A program made the translations under genes and the position numbers. From assembly GCF_000478275.1 (NCBI RefSeq), contig NZ_ASJB01000001.1, forward strand, positions 62,001 through 126,000: a DNA stretch of 64,000 bases, in the 5' to 3' direction. This document shows positions 18,342 to 26,557 of this stretch, one piece after another (within the stretch, counting starts at the first letter, position 1; each line of letters starts with the position of its first letter). This stretch comes from Amycolatopsis orientalis DSM 40040 = KCTC 9412 (lineage in GTDB: Bacteria > Actinomycetota > Actinomycetes > Mycobacteriales > Pseudonocardiaceae). The notes under the pieces were generated by a model that was not told where the DNA came from, ran no database searches, and saw only the letters and a list, made by a program, of their open reading frames with translations.

Positions 18342-19154
18342 ATGCCACAGCAGGAGGCCGCTGTCACCGTGGCGAACGGCTCGTCCGCCACCGAACCGGC
18401 CGGGGTGAAATCCGCGCGGCGGGCGATCGACCTGATCGAGACCTTCGCCGCCAACGACGTCTGGCTGTCCCTCTCGGATCTCCACGCGCGTACGGGTTTC
18501 CCGAGGTCGAGCCTGCACGGACTGCTGCGCACCCTGCTCGAAGCCGGCTGGCTGGAAGTGGACACCAACACCGCCCGCTACCGCCTCGGCGTACGCGCGC
18601 TCATCTGCGGCACGGCCTACCTCGACCGCGACCCGGTCGTCCCGTTCGCGACAGAGGCGCTGGAGCGGATCCGGGAGAAGACCGGCTTCACCGCGCACTT
18701 CGCGCGGCGCGAGGGCACCGACGTCGTCTACCTGGAGACGCGGGAGTCACGGCACTCGACGCATCTCGTCTCCCGCGTCGGCCGCACACTGCCCACCCAC
18801 GCGACCGCGCTGGGGAAGGCTTTACTGGCCGAACTGACCCACGACGAGATCGACGGGCTCCTGACCGGAGAGCTGCGGGCGCTGACCCCGAACACGATCA
18901 CCACGGTCGAAGCGCTGCACGCCGAATGCGCGAAGACCCGCGAACGCGGCTACGCGTCGGAAGTCGAGGAAGGCAGCCTCGGCGTCCGGTGCGTGGCGGC
19001 CGTGATCCCCTACCGCATCCCCGGCACGGACGCGATCAGTTGCTCCATGCCGGTCACCGAAGTCACCGACGCCGACGCGAAACGCGTCGGCGAGCTCCTC
19101 GCGGAAATCACGGCGGAACTCGGCCAGCAGCTGCGCCGCGCCGGCATCCGCTGA
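18342..19154 (+). CDS. IclR-family transcriptional regulator of uronate/aldarate genes
   Basis: The start is taken at the ATG at 18342 with GGAGGAG directly upstream, giving 270 residues. An N-terminal winged helix (SARRAIDLIETFAANDVWLSLSDLHARTGFPRSSLHGLLRTL region, about residues 26-90) is followed by the IclR effector-binding domain with LPTHATALGKALLAEL. IclR proteins bind a small metabolite and repress or activate adjacent catabolic genes. Divergence from the transporter operon and co-direction with uronate dehydrogenase suggest it controls both. The 36 bp to the next gene are short enough for co-transcription. Confidence 0.92.
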   Translation: MPQQEAAVTVANGSSATEPAGVKSARRAIDLIETFAANDVWLSLSDLHARTGFPRSSLHGLLRTLLEAGWLEVDTNTARYRLGVRALICGTAYLDRDPVVPFATEALERIREKTGFTAHFARREGTDVVYLETRESRHSTHLVSRVGRTLPTHATALGKALLAELTHDEIDGLLTGELRALTPNTITTVEALHAECAKTRERGYASEVEEGSLGVRCVAAVIPYRIPGTDAISCSMPVTEVTDADAKRVGELLAEITAELGQQLRRAGIR

Positions 19155-19190
19155 TCGTTCCTGTTCTTCTTCCACTGACAAGGGGTTCCC

Positions 19191-20015
19191 ATGGCAGACC
19201 AGCGCGTCCTGATCACCGGCTCGGCGGGCATTGTAGGCACCCTGATGCGGACGCGACTCCGCCGTTCCGGCCGGGTGCTGCGCCTGCTCGACCTGGCCGC
19301 GCAGCCCGAAGCCGCGGGCGGCGAGGACGTCGAGCTGATCACCGCGTCGGTGACCGACCCGGAAGCGATGGCGAAGGCGTGCGAAGGCGTCGACGCGCTG
19401 ATCCACCTCGGCGGGCACAGCCGCGAGAACTCGTGGGAAGCGACACTCGACGTCAACATCAACGGCACGCACACCGTCCTCGAAGCCGCGCGAGCGGCCG
19501 GTGTGCCGCGCGTGATCCTGGCTTCCAGCAACCACTCCGTCGGTTTCCGCCGCAACGACGAAGCCGGCGAGAACGGCCTCCCCGCCGACTCCTCACCCCG
19601 GCCCGACACCTACTACGGTGTCAGCAAGGCGGCCATCGAGGCACTCGGAAGCCTGTACCACTCGCGGTTCGGCATGGACGTGATCGTCATCCGGATCGGC
19701 TCGTGTTTCGAAAGCCCGCTCGTCCTCGGCCCGCGTGGCCTGACGACCTGGCTCTCCCCCGACGACGGCGCCCGCCTCTTCGAAGCGTGCCTGAGCTACC
19801 CCTCCCCCGGCTACCGGCTGATCTGGGGCGTCTCCGACAACACGCGCCGGATCTACTCCCTCGCCGAGGCCGAAGAGCTGGGCTACAAGTCGCTCGACAA
19901 CGCGGAGACCTACGCCGACCAGCTGGCGGACAAACCGGCGCCGACCGGGGTGGCCGCCGAGTACGTCGGAGGGCCTTTCTGCACCGCGCCACTGGGGGCG
20001 CACAACCCGCTCTGA
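19191..20015 (+). CDS. udh: NAD-dependent uronate dehydrogenase
   Basis: The 274-residue short-chain dehydrogenase has the Rossmann motif GSAGIVG (10-16), the family-typical ASSNHSVGF (111-119) and the YxxxK catalytic pair Tyr142/Lys146 in YYGVSK. This combination is characteristic of uronate dehydrogenases, which oxidise D-galacturonate or D-glucuronate to the aldarolactone. The lactone opens to galactarate or glucarate, feeding the dehydratases of the divergent operon. The gene follows the IclR regulator on the same strand. Confidence 0.9.
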   Translation: MADQRVLITGSAGIVGTLMRTRLRRSGRVLRLLDLAAQPEAAGGEDVELITASVTDPEAMAKACEGVDALIHLGGHSRENSWEATLDVNINGTHTVLEAARAAGVPRVILASSNHSVGFRRNDEAGENGLPADSSPRPDTYYGVSKAAIEALGSLYHSRFGMDVIVIRIGSCFESPLVLGPRGLTTWLSPDDGARLFEACLSYPSPGYRLIWGVSDNTRRIYSLAEAEELGYKSLDNAETYADQLADKPAPTGVAAEYVGGPFCTAPLGAHNPL

Positions 20016-20029
20016 GGATGCTTCCGAGG

Positions 20030-20689
20030 TCATGGTGACGTCGGGTGATCAGGCGCCGGAACGCGCGCGGCCTGGACGCGACCGGCGACGGCGAGCACGA
20101 CGGGCGCCGCGATCCAGCACAGGTACGCGCCGGTCCCCGTGGTCAGGAACGAGACGGGAACGGAGACCCCGAAGACCGCGGCCAGACAGACGCTGCGCAC
20201 CAGGTTCGGCGCGAACGCCTCGGGCAGGGCGTCCGTGCGGTACAAGTGTTCGCGGCGGATCTCCCGGATGATCAGCGCGAACAAGGCGGACGCCAGGACC
20301 TGCACGATCGCGTAGAAGCTGAACCGGGGCGGGAAGGCGCCCTCGGCGGTGATCACCCGCGTCGCGAACGGCGTCAGGACCTGCATGAACAGCCAGGCCA
20401 GGGTGAGGCTGACCAGACGGCCGCTCAGCGAGCGGACAGACCGGAAGATCTCGTGGTGCGCTCGCCAGTGGGCGGCGATCACCACGAAGCTGACCGCGAA
20501 GGCCAGGTACTCCTTACCGTGGTCCGACACCGAACGCAGCATCGCCCCGGTGGTGTCACCGGTGGGGACGGGGAGTTCCAGCGCCAGCAAGGTGAGGGCG
20601 ATCGCGATCACCGCGTCGACGAACATGGTGAGCCGCTCGGCGGCTCCCGCCCGTGTCACATCGGGTTCCTGGCAGGCATGAGTCGCCAT
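20030..20689 (-). CDS. TMEM175-family (DUF1211) integral membrane protein
   Basis: The 219-residue protein has about six membrane helices. Its first helix carries RLTMFVDAVIAIALTLLALE, which matches the signature of bacterial TMEM175 homologues (RxxxFSDxxxAIxxTLL) except that the Ser of the FSD motif is Val. The family comprises potassium-permeable channels in eukaryotic lysosomes and some bacteria; channel activity here is inferred. AAGGAG precedes the ATG at 20689. It lies 21 bp downstream of the DUF6790-like gene, so the two form an operon divergent from a MarR regulator. Its end faces the end of udh with 14 bp between them. Confidence 0.85.
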   Translation of the reverse strand: MATHACQEPDVTRAGAAERLTMFVDAVIAIALTLLALELPVPTGDTTGAMLRSVSDHGKEYLAFAVSFVVIAAHWRAHHEIFRSVRSLSGRLVSLTLAWLFMQVLTPFATRVITAEGAFPPRFSFYAIVQVLASALFALIIREIRREHLYRTDALPEAFAPNLVRSVCLAAVFGVSVPVSFLTTGTGAYLCWIAAPVVLAVAGRVQAARVPAPDHPTSP

Positions 20690-20710
20690 GACGAGACAGC
20701 TCCTTCGGGG

Positions 20711-21235
20711 TCAGGCGACGGTCGCCACGGCAGGGCGGGGTGTGGCCGCCAAGCGCCGGGACCACACGGCCAGAATGATCATGACGGCCGGGATGGCGAG
20801 GTCGTTGACGAGGACTCCGCCGGTGTTGCCGGGACTGTGGACGCCGTTGGCGAACCACTGGTAGACGTGGCCCGCCAAAGCTCCCCAGAGGAACATCCCG
20901 GCGCCGAGCCCGATGGTGACGCGCTCGCGCGCGGAGGCCGAGGCGGCACGGAATCCCATTACGGCCAGCCCGAGGTTGGCGAAGGCGATCTCGAACATGA
21001 AGGGTGTCCGATCGAAGCCGATGGCGGTGGCCATGCCGTCCGGGAAGGCGAGGAACGCGACCGTCATCCACAGGCTGCCGAACCCCAAGGCACCGATCGC
21101 CCACCAGCGCTGCCAGATCTCCAGCCGTTCCCGGACCGATGTGACGTGGCGGGCCCGCACGAACGCCCCGATGGCCGGTACCAGGATCCAGACCAAAGGG
21201 AAGGCGGATCGGGCGAGGTAAGTGAAGTTGTCCAT
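20711..21235 (-). CDS. small integral membrane protein (DUF6790-like)
   Basis: This 174-residue protein has four or five predicted membrane helices (near residues 5-27, 45-68, 80-98, 108-128, 140-160) and a conserved-looking WGALAGHVYQWFANG segment between helices. It resembles the uncharacterised DUF6790 membrane family; no enzymatic motif is visible. It is the first gene of the two-gene operon controlled from the intergenic region with the MarR gene. Confidence 0.7.
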   Translation of the reverse strand: MDNFTYLARSAFPLVWILVPAIGAFVRARHVTSVRERLEIWQRWWAIGALGFGSLWMTVAFLAFPDGMATAIGFDRTPFMFEIAFANLGLAVMGFRAASASARERVTIGLGAGMFLWGALAGHVYQWFANGVHSPGNTGGVLVNDLAIPAVMIILAVWSRRLAATPRPAVATVA

Positions 21236-21251
21236 ACCTCAGTCTTACCCT

Positions 21252-21284
21252 GTTAATATTAACCCGTCAACATTCAGGTATAGT
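21252..21284 (+). promoter_or_regulatory. MarR-gene promoter with perfect palindromic operator
   Basis: GTTAATATTAAC at 21252-21263 is a perfect 12-bp palindrome in an A/T-rich island. It sits where the -35 of the plus-strand promoter would be; TATAGT at 21279-21284 is a strong -10 followed after 7 nt by the GTG at 21292. The same palindrome lies just upstream of the divergent membrane-protein gene. A MarR dimer binding here could control both directions. Confidence 0.6.
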
Positions 21285-21291
21285 GACGCTC

Positions 21292-21711
21292 GTGGATGAT
21301 GGACTCGCAGATCTGCTGCACCGCGTGGTCATGCTGCTGGGCGAACAGGCCCGGCGGCGCACCGACGACTCCGACGGCTTGACCTACAGTCAGATAAGGC
21401 TTCTGGGCACTCTCGAGGACATCGAGCCGGCGACACAGCACCGGCTCGCGCAGGCACTGTCGGTGTCCGACCCGGCGATCAGCCGGGCGCTACGACCGCT
21501 CGAAGCGGATGGCCTGGTGCGGATCACCGTCGACCCCGACCACGCGCGCCGTCGGCTGGTCCGTCTCACCGAGACAGGCCGGAAAGCCTTCCACGCCGCC
21601 GGAAAACCGCTCTACGACGAGTTCCGCGCAGGGCTCGTCGCGGCAGGATTTCCCTACGAACGCTATCTCGAGGACACCTTGCGGCTGGCCGAAATCCTCG
21701 GAGGCGACTGA
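21292..21711 (+). CDS. MarR-family transcriptional regulator
   Basis: The 139-residue protein is a typical MarR winged-helix repressor: dimerisation helices at both ends and a central HRLAQALSVSDPAISRALRPLEADGLVRI recognition region followed by the wing DPDHARRRLVRLTETG. An in-frame GTG at 21283 exists, but the TATAGT -10 ending at 21284 would leave that codon untranscribed, so the leaderless GTG at 21292 is preferred. MarR proteins often release DNA on binding phenolic ligands or on oxidation. The likely target is the divergent membrane-protein pair. Confidence 0.85.
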   Translation: MDDGLADLLHRVVMLLGEQARRRTDDSDGLTYSQIRLLGTLEDIEPATQHRLAQALSVSDPAISRALRPLEADGLVRITVDPDHARRRLVRLTETGRKAFHAAGKPLYDEFRAGLVAAGFPYERYLEDTLRLAEILGGD

Positions 21712-21832
21712 GCACAAGACCGGTATCCCGTGTTTCTCGCCGAACAGATCACGCGGGGCCACGTCACCTCATAAGATCGCCGCGCGAAGCCCGGACGTCT
21801 CGGTTCCGGGCGGAGAGCTGCGAAAGGCAAGC

Positions 21833-22288
21833 ATGTCACCCTTTACGTTCGCGAGCATCGAGACCATCCCGCGTGTGTTGCAGCTCGTGGTAGGGCTGCT
21901 CGGCCTGGTCTTTTCGATCAGAGGACGCTCCAAGGGAGTGTCCGGCCTGATGGTGGGTGCTTTCGTCGTCATGCTCGTCACGACGGCCGCAGGCATCGCC
22001 TGGCAGTTCCTGTCGGTGGAGGTGCCGTCCTGGAGTGCTTCCGGCAATCTGAGCGCCGACGAAATCCGCTTGATCTTCATGGGGGTCGGCATCCCCCTCG
22101 ACGCCGCCGCGCTGCTTTCCTGGCTCCTGGTCGCGCTCGCGGTCGTCAAGAGCGGCCGCCCGCCTCGGCAACCCGGCCTCGCACCGGTCAACTACCCGAT
22201 GGCCGCGCAGCCGGGTTTCCCGGCCACACAGCCAGGTCACTCGCAGCCCATCCCGCCGGCCCAGCAGCCACCGGGCACGCAACACTGA
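21833..22288 (+). CDS. small membrane protein with proline/glutamine-rich tail
   Basis: The 151-residue product has three predicted membrane helices (about residues 14-30, 38-58 and 86-108) and a C-terminal tail rich in Pro and Gln (TQPGHSQPIPPAQQPPGTQH). I recognise no family. The ATG at 21833 has AAAGGCAAG upstream and the codon use fits the genome. It follows the MarR gene by 121 bp on the same strand, so a link is possible but not shown. Confidence 0.65.
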   Translation: MSPFTFASIETIPRVLQLVVGLLGLVFSIRGRSKGVSGLMVGAFVVMLVTTAAGIAWQFLSVEVPSWSASGNLSADEIRLIFMGVGIPLDAAALLSWLLVALAVVKSGRPPRQPGLAPVNYPMAAQPGFPATQPGHSQPIPPAQQPPGTQH

Positions 22289-22313
22289 TCGGCACCGTTC
22301 CGAGCCGGATAAC

Positions 22314-22327
22314 CGGTTGATCAACCG
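22314..22327. promoter_or_regulatory. 14-bp perfect palindrome upstream of APH-type kinase
   Basis: CGGTTGATCAACCG is a perfect palindrome lying 26 bp before the ATG of the phosphotransferase gene, in the position of a promoter or operator. No dedicated regulator gene is adjacent. Confidence 0.35.
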
Positions 22328-22353
22328 ATGAGGCCGTGACATCTTGCCCAGCC

Positions 22354-23217
22354 ATGGAAACACTCCCGACCATCGATGTCGCGCTGGCGAGGCGGCTGGT
22401 CGATACACAGTTCCCGCAGTGGGCCGGTTCGCCACTGCTTCCGCACTCCCCTGGCGGCTCGGATCACGTGATCTACCGGCTCGGCGAGGACCTGTCCGTC
22501 CGGCTGCCCCGCCACACCGGCGCGATCAACCAGGCGAAGAAGGAAGCCGAGTGGTTGCCCCGGCTCGCCCCGCACCTGCCGCTGGCCGTGCCTGACCTGG
22601 TGGGCGTGGGAGAGCCGGACTTCGGCTATCCGTGGCCGTGGGCGGTTTCGCGCTGGCTGGACGGCGAGGTGGCGACCGTCGATGCCCTCTCCGGGTCGCA
22701 CGAGGCCGCCTGCGTGCTGGCCGGGTTCCTGACCGCACTCCATCGGTTCGACGCCGAACCGGCCGAAGATCTCACCGGCCGCCCGCTGGCCGCACGGGAC
22801 ACGGCGACGCGATCCGCCATCGCGAAAGCCGGTGACGCCTTCGACCAAGCGGCGATGACCGAGCTGTGGGATACCGCTCTCGCCGCACCCGGGGCGGACG
22901 GTCCACCGGTCTGGTCCCATGGCGACTTCCACACCGGCAACCTGTTGACGACCGGCGGCCGCCTCAGCGCCGTCATCGACTTCGGTGAGTTCGGGGTGGG
23001 CGATCCGGCTCGCGACCTGATCATCGCCTTCACCCTCATGTCGGCCGAAACGCGAGCCACCTTCCGCGCCGCGCTCGCGGTGGACGACGCCACCTGGACC
23101 CGCGGTCGCGGCTGGGCCTTGGCCACCGGATTGAACGCCTACATCCACTACGCCGCCGTCAATCCCCGCGTCGCCGCGCAGACCACGCGCCAGATCACTC
23201 AGGCGCTCGATGGCTGA
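22354..23217 (+). CDS. APH-family phosphotransferase (aminoglycoside phosphotransferase-like)
   Basis: The 287-residue protein has the kinase-like APH fold: an ATP-binding N-lobe with DHVIYRLGEDLSVRLPR, the catalytic loop WSHGDFHTGNLL with Asp191 as base, and the metal-binding VIDFGEFGVGDPARD with Asp209. Many actinomycete homologues are annotated as aminoglycoside phosphotransferases, yet most phosphorylate unknown small molecules, so drug resistance should not be assumed. An upstream GTG at 22336 would add six residues; the ATG at 22354 matches the usual family start better. Confidence 0.88.
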   Translation: METLPTIDVALARRLVDTQFPQWAGSPLLPHSPGGSDHVIYRLGEDLSVRLPRHTGAINQAKKEAEWLPRLAPHLPLAVPDLVGVGEPDFGYPWPWAVSRWLDGEVATVDALSGSHEAACVLAGFLTALHRFDAEPAEDLTGRPLAARDTATRSAIAKAGDAFDQAAMTELWDTALAAPGADGPPVWSHGDFHTGNLLTTGGRLSAVIDFGEFGVGDPARDLIIAFTLMSAETRATFRAALAVDDATWTRGRGWALATGLNAYIHYAAVNPRVAAQTTRQITQALDG

Positions 23218-23266
23218 ACAACGCCTCTTGAGGAGTAAGGCAAAGGTGTCGGGTCGACGAGCACCT

Positions 23267-24154
23267 TCAGCCCACCGCGACCGACTGGAACGTCACCGGG
23301 ACGAGCGGCGGACCCGTGCCGTCGCCGTTCCCCTTCGCGTCGTCCACCCCACCACGCGCGACCTTGTCCAGCACCTGGAGGCCCGCGTCGGAGATGCTCC
23401 CGAACACGGTGTACTCCGGCGGCAGTTCCGCCTCGCCGAAGACCATGAAGAACTGGCTGCCGCCGGTGTCCGGTGCCTGCTTCTTCGCCATCGCGAGGAT
23501 GCCCCTGCCGTACTTGAGTTCGGGGAAGACCTCGTCCGGAATCGTGTAACCCGGTCCGCCCGTGCCGTCACCCTGCGGGTCCCCGCACTGGAGCATCTGC
23601 AGCCCCGACGTCCCGAGCCGGTGGCACGACGTCCCGTCGTAGTACCCCTGTCGCGCCAGCGAGAGAAAGTTCGCCACGGTGCACGGGGCCAGCGCGCGGT
23701 CCAGGGTCAGCCCGATGTCGCCCGCGGTCGTCTTGAGAGTGACGGCCATCGTGCCGTTCGACGGCGCCGGCCCCGGCGCGGGCGGGGTCGCCTTCTTCGG
23801 CACCGGGCCGGAGGAGTCCGGCGGGTAGGCGCAGCTCGCCGGATCCGCCAGAGGCGCCGAGCGCTTCGGCAGCGGTGTCCGCTCACCCGGGATCTGGACC
23901 GGGCTCTGCGTCGTCGTTTGCTGGGACGTCGACGACGGAGCCGACGAGGGCGACGCGACCGCGCCCTTGCTCTTCGAGTCCGGCAGGAAGAACCCGGGCG
24001 CGACGAATCCGGTGATCGCCACGACCGCGACCACCACGACGAGTCCCAGCACGCCCAGCCCGACCCAGAGCGCCGTCTTGTTCGACGGCGGCGGTTGCTG
24101 CGGCGCGCCGTACCATCCCGGCTGCTGGTACGGCTGCTGCGGCGGCTGGGACAT
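23267..24154 (-). CDS. membrane-anchored cyclophilin-type peptidyl-prolyl isomerase
   Basis: The start at 24154 has AGGAG upstream and gives 295 residues. A Pro/Gln-rich cytoplasmic head (residues 1-25) precedes one membrane helix (about 29-54), a Ser/Thr/Pro-rich linker and a cyclophilin domain from about 130 to the end, with NFLSLARQGYYDGTSCHRL, GTGGPGYTIPDE, GILAMAKK and GSQFFMVFG. The catalytic Arg normally follows the F in the FHR motif; here it is in CHRL, so the Arg is kept while Phe is replaced by Cys. The topology places the isomerase outside the membrane, where it should assist folding of exported proteins. Confidence 0.9.
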   Translation of the reverse strand: MSQPPQQPYQQPGWYGAPQQPPPSNKTALWVGLGVLGLVVVVAVVAITGFVAPGFFLPDSKSKGAVASPSSAPSSTSQQTTTQSPVQIPGERTPLPKRSAPLADPASCAYPPDSSGPVPKKATPPAPGPAPSNGTMAVTLKTTAGDIGLTLDRALAPCTVANFLSLARQGYYDGTSCHRLGTSGLQMLQCGDPQGDGTGGPGYTIPDEVFPELKYGRGILAMAKKQAPDTGGSQFFMVFGEAELPPEYTVFGSISDAGLQVLDKVARGGVDDAKGNGDGTGPPLVPVTFQSVAVG

Positions 24155-24228
24155 CGGCGCTCCTGTCATCCGGCGGGGGAAGTGCAGGAACACTCTCGCC
24201 TATCACCACCGGGGAAGTCACGGCGGGC

Positions 24229-26520
24229 TCAGGGCATCCCCCACGGCGCCGCGGTCCCGTTCGCCGGAACGGGCCGGATTTCGAAGTCGGGTTTGTCGCC
24301 TTCGCGGTACACGACGGCCTCCTCGCCGCGCCGCAGATCGATCCGGACGTCCCCGTTCGCCAGGCGCCGCCACCGCTTCGGCCTTCCCGTCCGGTCGCGG
24401 ACGGTCAGCTCACCTTCGAGGTCCGTCCGCAGCACGCACGGCGCCCCGGCCTCGCTGACCACCTTGACCCAGCGCGTCTTCCCGCCCTGCCGGGACGCGC
24501 TGAGCAGGAACGCGCCCTCCGTCCGGAAGTCCCGCAGCGCCGCGTCCGCCCACTTGGCGGGCACGGCCGGGAAGAGCCGGATGACCCCTTCCCAGCTCTG
24601 CACCAGCATGTCGTGCAGCGACTGCGCCGCCGAAAGCGGCGTTTCGATGACCGGTCCGGATTCCTTGTACATCGTGTTCGGCTGGATGTAGCGCCGTTGC
24701 AGTTCGCCGAGGTAGAACTCCGCCTTCTCGCCACGCAGCATCTGCGCCGACATCGACGCGGCGCCGGTGAACGTGTAGCCCTGCAGCGCGCCTTCGAAGC
24801 CCACCCAGTGGTCGAGCGAGGTCTCGATGACACTCCGGTGCTCCGGCCGCTCCCAGGTGATCTCGTACAGCGGATAGATCTGCAGCAGATGTGAGTAGTG
24901 CCGATGCGATTTCGCGAACGGCATCCCCGCACCGATCATGAAACCGTTGGCGTCGACCGGATACGGGGCCAGCGTCGCCAGGACCTCCCGCCACCGCCCC
25001 GCCAGCGGGTCGTCGATGCGCAGCTCGGCCGCCGAGTCCAGCAACGTCTTGCAACCCCAGCGGATCAGCGAAAGATCGTACGTGCAGTCGGCCGCGTTGA
25101 CGCCGTACTCCGGCGAGAACGTCGGCGGCAGATGCAGTTTCCCGTCCGCGCCGGGCGCGAGGAAATGCAGATAGTAATTGATCGCTTTGCGCAACAACGG
25201 GAACAGCGTGTCCCGCAGGAGACTCCGGTCCATCGTGTGCCGATAGGACAGCCAGACGTTGTGCAGCGCCCAGGTGAGATTGCCGACCTCCGGCGTCGGG
25301 GTTTCCTTACCGGGGACGCCGACCGGGAATCCGGAGTTCGTCCCGACCGCGCCGTTGAGCAACGTCATGTCGGTCGTACGCGGGATCCCCGCCGAATCGT
25401 GCTGGTACGGCTCGGCGACCTGGCTCGTCAGGTTCGCGCGGTACTGGCCGAGCGCGCGGCTGACGGCGTCCAGTTCCAGGTGGTTGGACCCGTGGATGAG
25501 CCAGTACTCCAGCTGGACGTTGAGGTTCCACCAGGTCGCGGGCCACGGCGTCGGCTCCAGCCACGGTCCGCAGGTCGCCATCACCGGCGCGTCGCCGCGG
25601 GCGGCGGAGGCGATCTTGTACAGCTGGATCCAGTAGAAACCCTGGAGCCGGGTGTCCGGAATGGACAGAAAGCCGTGCCGGTAGTAGTCGTGCCACCAGC
25701 GGCGGTGCTCGATCGTGAGTGCGGTGAACGACTCCGCCCGGCGGACCGTCTTCAGCGCCTCCTTCGCCGACGTCCGCTTCGGATGCGACCAGGCGACCGA
25801 CGTGTACAGCGTGCGCTTCGACCCCCGCGAGATCTCGCGCCAGGCCGTCACGTGCTCGCCACCCGCCAGCAGGCCCTGCATGGAAAGCCTGATGTCACCA
25901 CTGGTCTCCAGCTTCGCGGGCGGATTGGCGACGTATCCGGCGGGCGGCGGCTTCCCGAACTTCGGATCCGTTCTCGGGCTCACCGCCTCGGCCGGATGGA
26001 ATACCCACCGGAAGCCGCGTTCTCCCTCGGTCGGCTCGATCTCGACAGCCAGCAACGACTGTCCGGTGTGGACGATCGACCGCAGCGACAGACTGCCCGC
26101 CGCCGTGGTGATCGTGCCCCGGAGTTCGGCGTTCCAGAGATCCATCCGCCAGTCGATCTCCGTGATGGCGCCGACGGGCTCGAGGGTGAAGTGACCGATC
26201 GGCAGCCGGGCGAGCCCGAACAGCGAGCCGAATTCGGGCCGGTGGTCCTGGACCTCGCTGTGCTGGACGGTGAACCGGACGGCGTTCCGGCCTGGTTCCG
26301 CGTAGACCCCCGACCCGAGGAAACCGTTGCCCAGGAAGGGGCCTTCGTACCAGGTCTTCGGCATCCGGCGCCAGATCAGGTCGGCCGCACCGAGGAAGCC
26401 CGGCCAGTCCAAGCCACCGAGCGCGAAGTCGTTCTCCACCGCTGACGCCGACGGCGCGAATCCGGCGGCCGCGACGCCCGCGAGCGCCCCGCCGAGCACC
26501 GTCCTGCGTGTGATGTCCAT
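24229..26520 (-). CDS. Tat-exported GH95-like glycoside hydrolase, copy 1
   Basis: The 763-residue protein opens with a Tat signal (TRRTVLGGALAGVAAAG, cleavage near residue 27). GH95 landmarks can be placed: WWNLNVQ with Asn332 and Asn334 (the Asn pair that activates water in alpha-L-fucosidases), TFSPEYG with Glu471 (general acid) and the KSHRHYSHLL motif. The site equivalent to the conserved catalytic Asp of the QIDxNFG motif reads VIETP, with Glu626 instead. The protein is thus a divergent GH95 relative whose sugar specificity (fucose, galactose or other) is unknown. It is a paralogue of the next gene and they are separated by 37 bp in the same direction, so likely one transcript. Confidence 0.8.
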   Translation of the reverse strand: MDITRRTVLGGALAGVAAAGFAPSASAVENDFALGGLDWPGFLGAADLIWRRMPKTWYEGPFLGNGFLGSGVYAEPGRNAVRFTVQHSEVQDHRPEFGSLFGLARLPIGHFTLEPVGAITEIDWRMDLWNAELRGTITTAAGSLSLRSIVHTGQSLLAVEIEPTEGERGFRWVFHPAEAVSPRTDPKFGKPPPAGYVANPPAKLETSGDIRLSMQGLLAGGEHVTAWREISRGSKRTLYTSVAWSHPKRTSAKEALKTVRRAESFTALTIEHRRWWHDYYRHGFLSIPDTRLQGFYWIQLYKIASAARGDAPVMATCGPWLEPTPWPATWWNLNVQLEYWLIHGSNHLELDAVSRALGQYRANLTSQVAEPYQHDSAGIPRTTDMTLLNGAVGTNSGFPVGVPGKETPTPEVGNLTWALHNVWLSYRHTMDRSLLRDTLFPLLRKAINYYLHFLAPGADGKLHLPPTFSPEYGVNAADCTYDLSLIRWGCKTLLDSAAELRIDDPLAGRWREVLATLAPYPVDANGFMIGAGMPFAKSHRHYSHLLQIYPLYEITWERPEHRSVIETSLDHWVGFEGALQGYTFTGAASMSAQMLRGEKAEFYLGELQRRYIQPNTMYKESGPVIETPLSAAQSLHDMLVQSWEGVIRLFPAVPAKWADAALRDFRTEGAFLLSASRQGGKTRWVKVVSEAGAPCVLRTDLEGELTVRDRTGRPKRWRRLANGDVRIDLRRGEEAVVYREGDKPDFEIRPVPANGTAAPWGMP

Positions 26521-26557
26521 CGTTCAGACCTCCTTGTCGTGAAGTCAGGGCATGGAT

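Noticed and set aside
22354..23217. Antibiotic-resistance call for the APH-fold kinase
   Set aside because: The catalytic motifs show only the kinase fold; most actinomycete homologues have no proven aminoglycoside activity and no resistance context is present.
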